A stretch of 64,000 bases of DNA from UBA4744 sp963717135. Lineage in GTDB: Bacteria > Actinomycetota > Acidimicrobiia > Spongiisociales > UBA4744. The notes below the pieces were generated by a model, which was not told where the DNA came from, ran no database searches, and saw only the letters and a list, made by a program, of their open reading frames with translations. The stretch covers positions 372,001 through 436,000 of the forward strand of contig CAVQVN010000003.1 in assembly GCA_963717135.1 (NCBI GenBank). Reading direction: 5' to 3'. Positions 34,479 to 43,092 of this stretch are shown here, piece by piece (positions within the stretch are counted from its first letter, which is position 1; every line of letters begins with the position of its first letter). The position numbers were made by a program, and so were the translations under genes.

Positions 34479-35627
34479 ATGGTGGTTCCGACACTCAACA
34501 TCGCTTTGCTCGGATCGAAGTTCATGGGGAAGGTCCACTCCAATGCCTGGCTGCAGGCCAACCATTTCTTCGATCTGCCCAGCCGGGCGGTGTTGCACAC
34601 TATCGCCGCCCGTGACGGCGAGTATCTGGAGCAGTTCGCCGATCAGTGGGGTTGGGCCACCTGGACCACCGACTGGGAGGAAGCCATCGCCGATCCGGCC
34701 GTCGACCTGGTAGACGTCGGCACGCCCAATCACCTCCACCGTGAACAAGCCGTAGCCGCCATGGAGGCCGGAATGATCGTTGCGTGTGAGAAACCGCTGG
34801 CCGGCACTCTGGACGATGCCAGAGAAATGAGGGATGCTGCGCGACGCAATCGAGCCCCCACGTTCGTCTGGTACAACTACCGACGGGCTCCCGCTCTCGC
34901 CCTGGCCCACCAGCTGGTCGCCGAGGGGAAGCTGGGACGGATCTACCACGTGCGGGCAGCCTATCTTCAATCATGGGGAGGTCCCGACTCGCCTCTCACC
35001 TGGCGTTTCCGGAAGAACCAGGCTGGTTCCGGCTCTTTGGGCGATCTGATGGCCCACATCATCGACATGGCCCGGTTCGTTACCGGCGACGAGATCACAG
35101 AGGTCGGCGGAGCCATCGAGGAGCGATTCATCAACCAACGCCCCCGTCTCGACGACCGGACGCAAATGGGCCGCAGCTCGGTCGACGACACCGTCCTCTT
35201 CGTCGCCCGGTTTCGAGGCGGGGCAGTGGGTTCCTTCGAGTCGACCCGCTTGGCGACCGGGGTCAAGAACTCCAACCGCATCGAAGTACACGGTGAATTG
35301 GGGGCATTGCGGTTCAACTTCGAGCGCATGAACGAACTCGAGTTCTTCGACGGCAGCGAATCGCCCCGCCTACAAGGCTGGCGGACGATTCAGGCCATGC
35401 ACGAGCACCATCCCTATGCCGCCAATTGGTGGCCGGACGGACATTGGCTCGGATACGAACACACTTTCGTCAACCAGGCCGCCGATATCGTAGTGGCGTT
35501 GAACGGTGGAGTCCCTGTGGTGCCACTCTCCGACTTCGAAGATGCCTTCATTACCCAGCGGGTCATGGCAGCCGCAGTCCTGGCGGCCCGCAATCGGACC
35601 TCCGTGAAATTGTCCGAAGTCAAATAG
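34479..35627 (+). CDS. Gfo/Idh/MocA-family oxidoreductase
   Basis: 382 residues from MVVPTLNIALLGSKFMGKVH. NAD(P)-binding GSKFMGKVHSNAW, the family EKPLAGTLDDA loop with the catalytic Lys, and the C-terminal alpha-beta domain with DLMAHIIDMARFVTG are visible. Members oxidise sugars, inositols or their derivatives. A much longer frame to 33822 is antisense to the response regulator and is rejected. TAGCCT lies 8 nt before the ATG. It starts the sugar-related part of the window; substrate unknown. Confidence 0.9.
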   Translation: MVVPTLNIALLGSKFMGKVHSNAWLQANHFFDLPSRAVLHTIAARDGEYLEQFADQWGWATWTTDWEEAIADPAVDLVDVGTPNHLHREQAVAAMEAGMIVACEKPLAGTLDDAREMRDAARRNRAPTFVWYNYRRAPALALAHQLVAEGKLGRIYHVRAAYLQSWGGPDSPLTWRFRKNQAGSGSLGDLMAHIIDMARFVTGDEITEVGGAIEERFINQRPRLDDRTQMGRSSVDDTVLFVARFRGGAVGSFESTRLATGVKNSNRIEVHGELGALRFNFERMNELEFFDGSESPRLQGWRTIQAMHEHHPYAANWWPDGHWLGYEHTFVNQAADIVVALNGGVPVVPLSDFEDAFITQRVMAAAVLAARNRTSVKLSEVK

Positions 35628-35783
35628 CGGCGCCGCCCGCACATCGGCCACCACCCGGTAGCGAACATCAGGCAAGCCAACCGGAACACGTTTCCCGTTT
35701 GTTCAGGAGTCGGACATGGCTGCGCAAGATCCTTGCCCCAAGCTTGGGACAGGTCGGAAATACCGACGCAAGGAGGAATCATC

Positions 35784-36194
35784 ATGCGACGAGCAATCAT
35801 CGCGATCATGGCGGCGCTCATGATCATGGCCCTGGCCGTGCCGGTCCTGGCGGATAGCGGCAACGCCAACGTTGGGTTTGGTCAGTTGTTCTATGAGGGC
35901 GAAACGGTCCGGACCGTTGTTCCGCCGGCAGCCTCACCTCAGATGGGCCGCGACAATCTCTACGTCATCATGGAGGGTGTGAGCGATCAGCTGCCCGTGG
36001 CGGCCGTTGCCCCCGGTGATCGGGACTACCACGGTGGCAAGTGGGCGTTCCACTCGGTCACTTGGAACGTTGAACCGTATCTTCTCGGTTCCGCGGTAGA
36101 TGTGGAAGATGCCGAGGCAGCCGGAGATGTGACCATCACCAGAGTCCCAGCCAACGACTTCAAGTGTCCCATCCAACCCGGCGGTCGCAGGTAG
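35784..36194 (+). CDS. Secreted hypothetical protein
   Basis: 136 residues with AAGGAGGAA before the ATG. A clear Sec signal peptide MRRAIIAIMAALMIMALAVP ends at LADSGNA, with cleavage likely after VLA. The mature part is about 113 residues and includes YHGGKWAFHSVTW and two late Cys-poor strands (single Cys in FKCPIQPGG). No known domain. It ends before a strong hairpin shared with the convergent MFS gene. Confidence 0.78.
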   Translation: MRRAIIAIMAALMIMALAVPVLADSGNANVGFGQLFYEGETVRTVVPPAASPQMGRDNLYVIMEGVSDQLPVAAVAPGDRDYHGGKWAFHSVTWNVEPYLLGSAVDVEDAEAAGDVTITRVPANDFKCPIQPGGRR

Positions 36195-36212
36195 CGCCTG
36201 ATCCGATCCTTA

Positions 36213-36247
36213 CGAGTGCCCCGCCGCTAGGAGCGGTGGGGCACTCG
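36213..36247. terminator. Bidirectional hairpin after the secreted protein and MFS genes
   Basis: A 15-bp stem CGAGTGCCCCGCCGC / GCGGTGGGGCACTCG with one G-T wobble and a 5-nt loop TAGGA. It lies 18 bp after the plus-strand stop codon and its right arm overlaps the stop end of the minus-strand MFS gene at 36227. There is no T run, so classification as a terminator rests on position. Confidence 0.6.
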
Positions 36248-37402
36248 CGGACCGGAGCTTCGAGCGCTCAGTCGCCGAAGCAGTTCGATCGAACCAGCCA
36301 GCAAGACGGCCGTCACCATCAACACCATACCCACTACTTCGAGACCGATTCGGGAGACGACGATGCCCAGGCCACCCGGGATGACGGCGGCGCCCACCGT
36401 TGCCGCGGCCAACTGGTAGCCGACTGCCGTGGGCGTGTATGCAACGCCCACTCGGCTGGGCGTCAGCGTGGTTTGCAGCGGGAAGATGGGACCAAGGGCC
36501 AGGCCCATGACCACCAGGCCGAGCAGACCCGCCCATTCAACCGGATTGAGCCAGAACGCCACCACGCCCACCAATAGGAGGAGGGAACTGCCGCCCAGCA
36601 GCCGCTGGATGGCTACTCGATGACCGATGACCCCCAGGGCCAATCGGGATACCGTCAACCCCGCCCAGAAGGTTGTGACCGCTACCCCGGCCGCAGCCGT
36701 CGAGACGCCCCGGCCTTCCGTGAGCAAGGTGTAGGCCCACTGCCCGGTTCCTATCTCAACTCCCGAGTACAAGGCAAACATCACCAGGGCTCCCGCCAGG
36801 AGTGCCTTCCGATCGGTTCGAACGGATTGCGAGGGACCGTCTTCCGGTGGCTCAACGTTCCATTCCCTGCGAGTTTGCAGATAGAAGATCGCCAGGACTC
36901 CCTGTGCGAGAGCCAGCACTATGAACCCGACCCGCCACGAGACGTTCGTCTCGAGGAAGGTGGTCATCATCAGCGGTCCCAGTGTGGCGCCAATCCCAAA
37001 CCCGGCATGGAGCATCCCCATAGCCCGGGCGCCATGGTGCACCGCCACGACCGCATTGACCCCGACGTCTATGAGTCCTCCGGAAAGACCGAGACCGAGG
37101 GCTGCGACCAACAACCAAGCCCATCGCCCGGCAGTCGCGTACCCGATCAGACTCACCGTCGCCAACCCGCCGGCGACCATCAGAACGGATCCCATCGAGA
37201 AGCGGTGGCTCAAAAACCCGGTGCCAACCGAGGCAAGGAAGTACCCCACCACGTACAAGGCGATGACCAACCCCAGATCGGCCACGGATCTGTCCAGGTC
37301 GCCGGCCACCGAGGGCCAGGCGACGCCAAAAGCCGATTTGGGCATCCCCAAGACCACGAAGGCCGCCACGCTCAAGGCGAGCAGTCCAAACGACTTCTTC
37401 AT
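36227..37402 (-). CDS. MFS transporter, sugar-importer-like
   Basis: 391 residues with twelve hydrophobic helices in two halves. LSGGLIDVGVNAVVAVHHGARAM is shared in style with fucose/glucose MFS permeases (LIDVGVNAVVAVHHG). TACCGT lies 8 nt before the ATG. It faces aldose 1-epimerase divergently across a 270-bp gap, so a role in sugar uptake fits the context. Substrate not determined. Confidence 0.85.
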   Translation of the reverse strand: MKKSFGLLALSVAAFVVLGMPKSAFGVAWPSVAGDLDRSVADLGLVIALYVVGYFLASVGTGFLSHRFSMGSVLMVAGGLATVSLIGYATAGRWAWLLVAALGLGLSGGLIDVGVNAVVAVHHGARAMGMLHAGFGIGATLGPLMMTTFLETNVSWRVGFIVLALAQGVLAIFYLQTRREWNVEPPEDGPSQSVRTDRKALLAGALVMFALYSGVEIGTGQWAYTLLTEGRGVSTAAAGVAVTTFWAGLTVSRLALGVIGHRVAIQRLLGGSSLLLLVGVVAFWLNPVEWAGLLGLVVMGLALGPIFPLQTTLTPSRVGVAYTPTAVGYQLAAATVGAAVIPGGLGIVVSRIGLEVVGMVLMVTAVLLAGSIELLRRLSARSSGPRVPHRS

Positions 37403-37675
37403 GGTCGGTGACGGTAGTGGTGTTGTCGGTTGTCAGTTGTCCGCCCCTCCCAGAAAGGGAGGGGAAGGCTCGACCGAAGGGAGAGACAGGGGAGGGTCAG
37501 GCGATAGCCAGACGGTCCGGCGGCAGCGCTTGACCCCCATCCCCTCGCGTTGCTCGGGTACTTCCCCCTTCCAGGGAGAAGTCACTCCCATCCCCTTGCT
37601 CCGCGCATCGGCGGGGGTCGAAACCGAGAACCGTTGACTCAATACTGATGAGGATTGCGGCACTACATTCAGATC
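37403..37675. repeat. Hairpin-rich intergenic segment with short heptad run
   Basis: 273 bp between the MFS and epimerase genes. It opens with TTGTCGG, TTGTCAG, TTGTCCG in 7-nt steps (about 37422-37442), then a hairpin CCCCTCCC-AGAAA-GGGAGGGG, and later CCCCCTTCC / GGGAGAAG blocks. The design resembles 3346-3445. The -10 TACATT of the epimerase gene is at 37664-37669. Confidence 0.45.
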
Positions 37676-38464
37676 ATGCACATCCGACGGGTGGCCATGA
37701 CCTCGAACGACGCCGACGTGGTGATCGATCTCGACCACGGGTGCCGTATTGCCTCTCTTCGAATCGGCGGGCATGAGTTGCTGGTCACTGAAGGGCCTTC
37801 TCCCATCGAGTGGGGCCTCTACCCGATGGCTCCATACGCGGGGCGGGTTCGCGATGGCAGATTCGATTTCGATGGAACCCATCACGAACTGCCGCAAACG
37901 CTCGGTGGGCACGCCATCCACGGCACCGTGTATCTCCAGGAGTGGGAACAGGACGATGACTCGACGTTTGTCACCGACCTGGGACCGCCCTGGCCGTTTC
38001 CGGGGTACGTGTGTCAGGAGATACACCTCGGTGATGGGTTCCTGCGCCTCCGATTGGAGGTCCACGCCACCGAGGACGCAATGCCTGCTTCCTGCGGGTG
38101 GCATCCGTGGTTCCGAAGGGCGATCGACCAGACACCACTCCGTCTTGATTTCCGTCCCTGCTTCATGCTGTCTCGGGACGAGGCCGGCATCGCCACCCGG
38201 GAGCGGATCGATGTGCCGGAGGGACCGTGGGATGACTGTTTTGGGGAGATCAGCTCCCCACCTTCCATCAACTGGCCCGGCTTCCTGAACCTGACGATGA
38301 TCTCGGACTGCGACTGGTGGGTGGTATACGACGAGCCCGACCACGCAGTATGCGTCGAGCCGCAGACCGCCCCACCCGACGCTCTCAATATCACGCCGAC
38401 GATCGTCCGCCCCGGGAATCCGCTCGTGGCGAACCTGAGATTCCAATGGACCACACCGAAATGA
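37676..38464 (+). CDS. Aldose 1-epimerase (mutarotase)
   Basis: 262 residues. It interconverts alpha and beta anomers of aldoses. Visible: SPIEWGLYPMAPYAGRVRDG, the catalytic His region GGHAIHGTVY, HPWFRRAI with the second His, and the Glu in CVEPQTAPPDA. The ATG at 37676 is chosen over 37655 and 37697 because TACATT stands exactly 6 nt upstream. It is followed 6 bp later by the Gfo/Idh gene, so they form an operon. Confidence 0.9.
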   Translation: MHIRRVAMTSNDADVVIDLDHGCRIASLRIGGHELLVTEGPSPIEWGLYPMAPYAGRVRDGRFDFDGTHHELPQTLGGHAIHGTVYLQEWEQDDDSTFVTDLGPPWPFPGYVCQEIHLGDGFLRLRLEVHATEDAMPASCGWHPWFRRAIDQTPLRLDFRPCFMLSRDEAGIATRERIDVPEGPWDDCFGEISSPPSINWPGFLNLTMISDCDWWVVYDEPDHAVCVEPQTAPPDALNITPTIVRPGNPLVANLRFQWTTPK

Positions 38465-38470
38465 GGAACC

Positions 38471-39460
38471 ATGACTGACAAAGTGAGATGGGGAGTGCTC
38501 AGCACCGCCCACATCGGCACGGAGCAGGTCATCCCGGCAATCCAACAGGGCCGAAACTGCGAGGTGGTGGCGATCGCCTCGCGGGACGTTGCCAGAGGCC
38601 GGAAGGCGGCCGACCGACTGGCGATCCCCCGCGCATATGCCAGTTATGAGGAGCTTCTGGCCGATAAGGGCATCGACGCCGTCTACAACCCCCTCCCCAA
38701 CCATCTCCACCGGGATTGGACCATAGCCGCCGCCCGGGCCGGGAAACACGTCCTGTGCGAGAAGCCCCTTGCCCTCAACTCAGACGAAGCTCAGGAGATG
38801 GTCGATTCGTGTGCCGACGCCGGTGTCAAGCTCATGGAAGCCTTTATGTACCGGCTCCATCCTTCATGGGTGAAAGTCCGCGAATTGGTGGCTTCTGGAG
38901 CAATTGGTGAGTTGCTCTCGATCCAAACGCGGTTCGCCTATTTCAACAACGATCCATCCAACATCCGCAATAAGACGGAGACAGGCGGGGGCGCCCTCAT
39001 GGATATCGGCTGCTACGCGATAAATCTCTCCCGAATGATGTTTGGAAGCGAGCCGACCCGAGTACAGGCGGCAGTTCGTAGGGATCCCGATTTCGGGACC
39101 GACACCGTCACTTCCGCGTTACTGGACTTTGGCGACGGTCAGGCAAGCTTCGTAGTCTCGACCCAGGCTGAATCCGACCAACGCGTCCACCTCCTCGGAT
39201 CAAACGGACGAATCGAAGTTGAAATCCCGTTCAATATTCCGCCGGATCGCGAATCAAGGGTGTTCCTCACCCAAGGGGGAGATCCGCCCGCCGACCCGCA
39301 CACGGTCACCGTGACGTTCCCGCCGGCCAACCAGTACACGATCCAGGCGGAGCTGTTCGCTCAAGCGATCATCAACAACACCCCGGTCCCAACTCCCCCC
39401 GAGGACGGGGTAGCCAACATGAAGGTGATCGAGAGGGTGTTGGCGGCAGCGGAGAAGTAG
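38471..39460 (+). CDS. Gfo/Idh/MocA-family dehydrogenase, possibly for aldose sugars
   Basis: 329 residues. NAD(P)-binding WGVLSTAHIGTEQVIPAIQ, catalytic loop CEKPLALNSDEAQ, and the family-typical MEAFMYRLHP and GGGALMDIGCYAINLSRMMFG. This pattern resembles NADP-dependent D-xylose/aldose dehydrogenases and dimeric dihydrodiol dehydrogenases. Good ribosome binding site (GAGGAACC). Placed between a mutarotase gene and xylulokinase, it probably handles a pentose or related sugar. Confidence 0.9.
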   Translation: MTDKVRWGVLSTAHIGTEQVIPAIQQGRNCEVVAIASRDVARGRKAADRLAIPRAYASYEELLADKGIDAVYNPLPNHLHRDWTIAAARAGKHVLCEKPLALNSDEAQEMVDSCADAGVKLMEAFMYRLHPSWVKVRELVASGAIGELLSIQTRFAYFNNDPSNIRNKTETGGGALMDIGCYAINLSRMMFGSEPTRVQAAVRRDPDFGTDTVTSALLDFGDGQASFVVSTQAESDQRVHLLGSNGRIEVEIPFNIPPDRESRVFLTQGGDPPADPHTVTVTFPPANQYTIQAELFAQAIINNTPVPTPPEDGVANMKVIERVLAAAEK

Positions 39461-39494
39461 CGGCGAGCTGCGAGCGAAACGCGAAACCTGATAC
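39460..39494. repeat. Short heptanucleotide array
   Basis: Five 7-mers in register between convergent stop codons: GCGGCGA, GCTGCGA, GCGAAAC x2, CTGATAC. The words resemble those of the arrays at 19248 and 50585. Confidence 0.6.
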
Positions 39495-39496
39495 CT

Positions 39497-40927
39497 CTAC
39501 CCATTCAACTCGGCCAGTTGCTCACGCACCCGGTTGATCCGGTCCCGGGTCTCATCATCTCTTGGTACCGGGGCCAGGAGGGTTCCCCGGCGGGTGTTCC
39601 AGCGCCTCGCCACCTCGTCCGGGGTCTCTCCGCTGAGCATCGAGGCCGCCTGGGCAGCCGCTCCCAGACCGACCAGCTCCTCGGCCTCGGGAATCTGCAC
39701 GGCCCGCCCGGACAGTTTCCGAACAACGTCTCTCCAGGTAGGTCCCTTGGCTCCCCCACCCACCAATACCAGCGGCGCCTCTGCGGAGATTCCGGAGCTA
39801 CGCCGGTCGATAACGTCCAGAGCGTCGAGAAGGCCCAGGACTGCTCCTTGATAGGCGCCGAGCAGAACGGCGCCGGGTTCGGTGGAATGGCGCAGACCAA
39901 CGATCGAGGCGGCAGCTTGAGGAAGATTCGGGGTTCTCTCCCCATCGAAATAGGGCAAAACCACCACATCCGTGTGATCGACAACTTCCTCACGACCGAG
40001 TTGAAGCCAGGCGGCTATACGATCCACGGCCAGCGTGCAGTTGAGCGTGGCGGCCAGCGGGAGGAAGCGCCCGGTAGCGTCGGCGAAACCGGCCACCATC
40101 CCGGAAGGATCCACAATTCGGGACTCAGAGACCATGAAGGCCGTGCCGGAGGTTCCCAGGCTGATCACCGGCACACCTGCCTCCAACCCGAGGCCTACGG
40201 CCGCGCCGGCGTTGTCGCCGGTCCCCGGGCCGACCGGAATCCCCGCCGGGATTCCGGTGAAACGGGCTGCATCGCTGGTCGCGGTTCCGGCCGCGTCTCG
40301 TGGCCCGAGCACCACCGGAAGAAGATCCCGTCTCAAACGAAGTGATGGGTGGTCGAGAACCTCATCGAGGTAATCCTCCGTAGCCGTCGACCACCAACCT
40401 GTACCCGACGCATCTCCCCGATCTGAGGTTCCGCGCCCGCACAGCCGTTCCGTCAGAAAGTCGTGAGGCAAGCGAATGGCCGCCGTCGCCGAGGCCACTT
40501 CTGGTTCTACCCGACGCAGCCAGGCCCACTTGGTGGCGGTAAACGATGCAACCGGCACGAGACCGACACGTTCCGCCCACCAATCCGCTCCCCCCAACGC
40601 CTCGCTGAGGATGGCCGCATCCGGAGCGGATTCAGTGTCGTTCCAAAGCTTGGCCGGTCGAAGCGGTGCCCCGTCATCATCGAGGACCACCATGCCGTGC
40701 TGCTGTCCCGCGACGGAAATCGCCGCAACCTCGGCGGCCAGACCCGTCTCGCCCAGCGCATCGCCCAGGGCCCTCCACCAGCCTTCAGGATCCGATTCTC
40801 GCGCCCCACCGGTCCCGGTGACCACATGCGAGGCACGCCCCAGTGAAACCACCCGGCCGGAGTCCACATCAACGATCAACGCCTTGGTCGATTGAGTTGA
40901 GCAATCGATTCCGGCGACGAGCGGCAT
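39497..40927 (-). CDS. xylB: Xylulokinase (FGGY family)
   Basis: 476 residues. It phosphorylates D-xylulose to xylulose 5-phosphate. N-terminal phosphate-binding AGIDCSTQSTKALIVD, the xylulokinase segment SVAGQQHGMVVLDDDG, substrate Asp in GPGTGDNAGAAVGLG, and the ATP site GTSGTAF and LVGGGAKGPTWRDV are all present. GGGAGAAGGA precedes the ATG. It is convergent with the sugar dehydrogenase gene. Confidence 0.94.
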   Translation of the reverse strand: MPLVAGIDCSTQSTKALIVDVDSGRVVSLGRASHVVTGTGGARESDPEGWWRALGDALGETGLAAEVAAISVAGQQHGMVVLDDDGAPLRPAKLWNDTESAPDAAILSEALGGADWWAERVGLVPVASFTATKWAWLRRVEPEVASATAAIRLPHDFLTERLCGRGTSDRGDASGTGWWSTATEDYLDEVLDHPSLRLRRDLLPVVLGPRDAAGTATSDAARFTGIPAGIPVGPGTGDNAGAAVGLGLEAGVPVISLGTSGTAFMVSESRIVDPSGMVAGFADATGRFLPLAATLNCTLAVDRIAAWLQLGREEVVDHTDVVVLPYFDGERTPNLPQAAASIVGLRHSTEPGAVLLGAYQGAVLGLLDALDVIDRRSSGISAEAPLVLVGGGAKGPTWRDVVRKLSGRAVQIPEAEELVGLGAAAQAASMLSGETPDEVARRWNTRRGTLLAPVPRDDETRDRINRVREQLAELNG

Positions 40928-40985
40928 CGTCCTTCTCCCTACCTACCGGCCGACCGGCCATCTACGACGAGCGGAAGCGAAGATC

Positions 40986-41744
40986 TCACAGGTTGGCTCG
41001 CAGCCAGGCGATGTCGGCGGCTTGTTCCTCGGCCCCGCCCGGCGTTTCCACAATGACCGTTGCTCCGGCCCGGCGAACCACCTCGAGCAGCATCTCGGGA
41101 GGGATCTCCCCATCCCCGAGATTGGCGTGACGGTCCCGCCGGCTGTCGAAGGGATCACGGGAGTCGTTGCAGTGGACGAGGTCGATGCGACCGGTGGCGG
41201 CCAAGACGCGCTCGACGAGATCGTCCAGCGTCTCCCCGGCCGCCCAGAAGTGGCACGTGTCCAGACAGAATCCGATTCCCAGATCGCCAATCTCCTCCCA
41301 CAGACGCGCCAGGTCGTCGACCTGTCGGGCCATGGCCGCCTCTCCGCCGGCGGTGTTCTCGATGAAAACCGGCACGTCGTTATCAAGGGACTCGAGCGCC
41401 TTTCGCCAGCGTTCCGGACCGTCCTCCGTCGATCCTTCGGCGGTCACATGGCCCCCGTGAACGATCACGGCGGTGGCGCCGAAAGCCCCGGCCGCCTCCA
41501 AGGTCTCGGCGAGGATCTTCCGGCTGGGAATTCGTACCCGGTTGTTGGGCGACACCACGTTGATCAGATAGGGGGCGTGAACGTAGATCGGAATTGAGGC
41601 CGCCATCAGTTCACCGGCGTCGTCACGGGGCAGGGGTTTCTTCCAGGATTGCGGGTTCGAGGCGAACATCTGCACGGCGTCCGCCTTGCGCAGGGCGGCT
41701 TCCTCGAGTGGATGGGCGTTGCCGACGTGAGCACCTATGAGCAT
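40986..41744 (-). CDS. nfo: Deoxyribonuclease IV (AP endonuclease, Nfo family)
   Basis: 252 residues from MLIGAHVGNAHPLEEA with GGAG upstream; the frame extends 14 codons further without conservation. Nfo cuts DNA at abasic sites. The TIM-barrel zinc ligands are visible: HAPYLIN, VIVHGGH, IENTAG (Glu), LDTCHFWAAG, HCNDSRDPFDS and DRHANLGDG. It lies 13 bp after the membrane protein gene and may be co-transcribed with pyrE. Confidence 0.95.
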   Translation of the reverse strand: MLIGAHVGNAHPLEEAALRKADAVQMFASNPQSWKKPLPRDDAGELMAASIPIYVHAPYLINVVSPNNRVRIPSRKILAETLEAAGAFGATAVIVHGGHVTAEGSTEDGPERWRKALESLDNDVPVFIENTAGGEAAMARQVDDLARLWEEIGDLGIGFCLDTCHFWAAGETLDDLVERVLAATGRIDLVHCNDSRDPFDSRRDRHANLGDGEIPPEMLLEVVRRAGATVIVETPGGAEEQAADIAWLRANL

Positions 41745-41757
41745 CTCGACGACTCCG

Positions 41758-42327
41758 TCAATCCCCGTCGGCGGTGCCGACCTCAATCGATTGTCGGAGC
41801 TGCCACAAGGAATCTACGACGCCAGAGGCGGGCGGTGACCAGCCCGTCGCGTCGATCAGGAGCGCACCCGGCCGGATCCACCGAGCCCCCCACGGATGGT
41901 CCGGCAACCCGCTTCGGTCGGTGACTTCAACCGTGAGGACCGGGCGCGCATCACCTTCATCGTCGATCACTTTGAATTCTATGTCCGTCAGTTTCTCCCA
42001 CGGGACCAGGACGGCTCGTTGGAAAGGTCCGGTCACGGCCAGATGGAGACCGGCGCGATCTGCCACGAGAATCTTCTTCGGGAAGATCAGCTCCTTGAGG
42101 CCCCACAGGGTCAGCACCGCACCCACGATGATGAACAACGATGCCAATATGCGGTCGCGAGGGTCGGAAGCTCCCAGTTCCTCGGCCCCGTAGATCAGCT
42201 TCCTCAGGAACTCGATCAGCTTCTGGTCGAAGAAGAAGTCGGCACCGATCAGGAAAAAGGGGATACCCAATAGGGCAAGGAGCCAGACCCTCCAGGCCGA
42301 CTTTTCGTATTCGAGCTTCTCCTTCAT
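41758..42327 (-). CDS. Hypothetical membrane protein
   Basis: 189 residues with two N-terminal hydrophobic helices (about 13-30 and 60-78) and a soluble C-terminal part with a beta-rich pattern (GPFQRAVLVPWEKLTDIEFKV), reminiscent of PH-like domains that follow paired helices in actinobacterial membrane proteins. The ATG overlaps the pyrE stop codon as ATGA. No function assigned. Confidence 0.75.
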   Translation of the reverse strand: MKEKLEYEKSAWRVWLLALLGIPFFLIGADFFFDQKLIEFLRKLIYGAEELGASDPRDRILASLFIIVGAVLTLWGLKELIFPKKILVADRAGLHLAVTGPFQRAVLVPWEKLTDIEFKVIDDEGDARPVLTVEVTDRSGLPDHPWGARWIRPGALLIDATGWSPPASGVVDSLWQLRQSIEVGTADGD

Positions 42328-42884
42328 TCCTCAACTCCAAGGTCTGCCGGGATGATCAGAGCTTGATACCGGATTCCGGCATCGGCCATCCGCTCCGACA
42401 CAACGTTTCCGCTCCGGTCCACCAGGGCGATGGCCTGCAAGACCTGCAGCCCTGAGGCTAACGCTACTTCGATAGCTTCCAACAACGCCCCGCCGGTGGT
42501 GGTCGTGTCCTCCAGAACCGCCACCCGGTCTCCGTCGGTCACCGGTCCGACCAACCGGCCGCCGGCTCCATGACCCTTGGCTTCCTTGCGGATAGAAAAT
42601 GAACGTAGAGGTCTGCCGCTCTGAGCCGCCACCAGCGCGGCCGACACAGCGATCGGATCGGCCCCCATGGTCATCCCACCGATCGCCTCGACCCGCCAGT
42701 CGAGTACCTCGAGAAGCGCCTCGGCAACTACCCGCGCACCCTCACCATCAAATGTTGTTTGCCGGGCATCGAGGTACCAGGCGGCGACCGCTCCGGACCG
42801 CAATTGAAAAGGTCCGTCGGTGCGCACAGCATGGTCGCGGAGGTGCTCTACGAGAGCTCGACGTTTATCCGAGAAATCGCTCAA
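42324..42884 (-). CDS. pyrE: Orotate phosphoribosyltransferase
   Basis: 186 residues from the TTG giving MSDFSDKRRALVEHL; GGAAGA precedes it closely. The frame runs to 43073 but that part crosses a hairpin and is not conserved. PyrE joins orotate to PRPP in UMP synthesis. Visible: FQLRSGAVAAWYLDAR, GMTMGADPIA, IRKEAKGHG with catalytic Lys residues, and the PRPP loop VAVLEDTTTTGGA. It begins a three-gene run with the membrane protein and nfo. Confidence 0.92.
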   Translation of the reverse strand: MSDFSDKRRALVEHLRDHAVRTDGPFQLRSGAVAAWYLDARQTTFDGEGARVVAEALLEVLDWRVEAIGGMTMGADPIAVSAALVAAQSGRPLRSFSIRKEAKGHGAGGRLVGPVTDGDRVAVLEDTTTTGGALLEAIEVALASGLQVLQAIALVDRSGNVVSERMADAGIRYQALIIPADLGVEE

Positions 42885-42946
42885 GTTCTTCCGATCTCGT
42901 CCGATATAAGGGGTGGTTAGCCCACCTCCCGTGTTAGCCCGACCAT

Positions 42947-42976
42947 AGCGACCGCCTTCCCCCAAGGGCGGTCGCT
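42947..42976 (-). promoter_or_regulatory. Leader hairpin upstream of pyrE
   Basis: A perfect 10-bp stem AGCGACCGCC / GGCGGTCGCT with a 10-nt loop lies about 63 nt before the pyrE start. A second smaller stem (GGTGG / CCACC) follows at about 42911-42926, with GGGCTAAC occurring twice. It could be an attenuator-like leader or a terminator; no U tract follows the first stem. Confidence 0.4.
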
Positions 42977-43092
42977 TCAGTTGGGGCTGCAGAGCAGGGT
43001 GCAGATCGCCAACCGGTGCCGCCACGAAAGATCTACCGGGTTGCCGGACATGCGAGAGTATGAACGGAGTCATTGCAAGGAGATCGACCTTC

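Noticed and set aside
37433..38749. 438-codon minus-strand frame across the epimerase gene
   Set aside because: Antisense shadow of the epimerase and dehydrogenase genes; the N-terminal part has no domain and the C-terminal part is repeat sequence.
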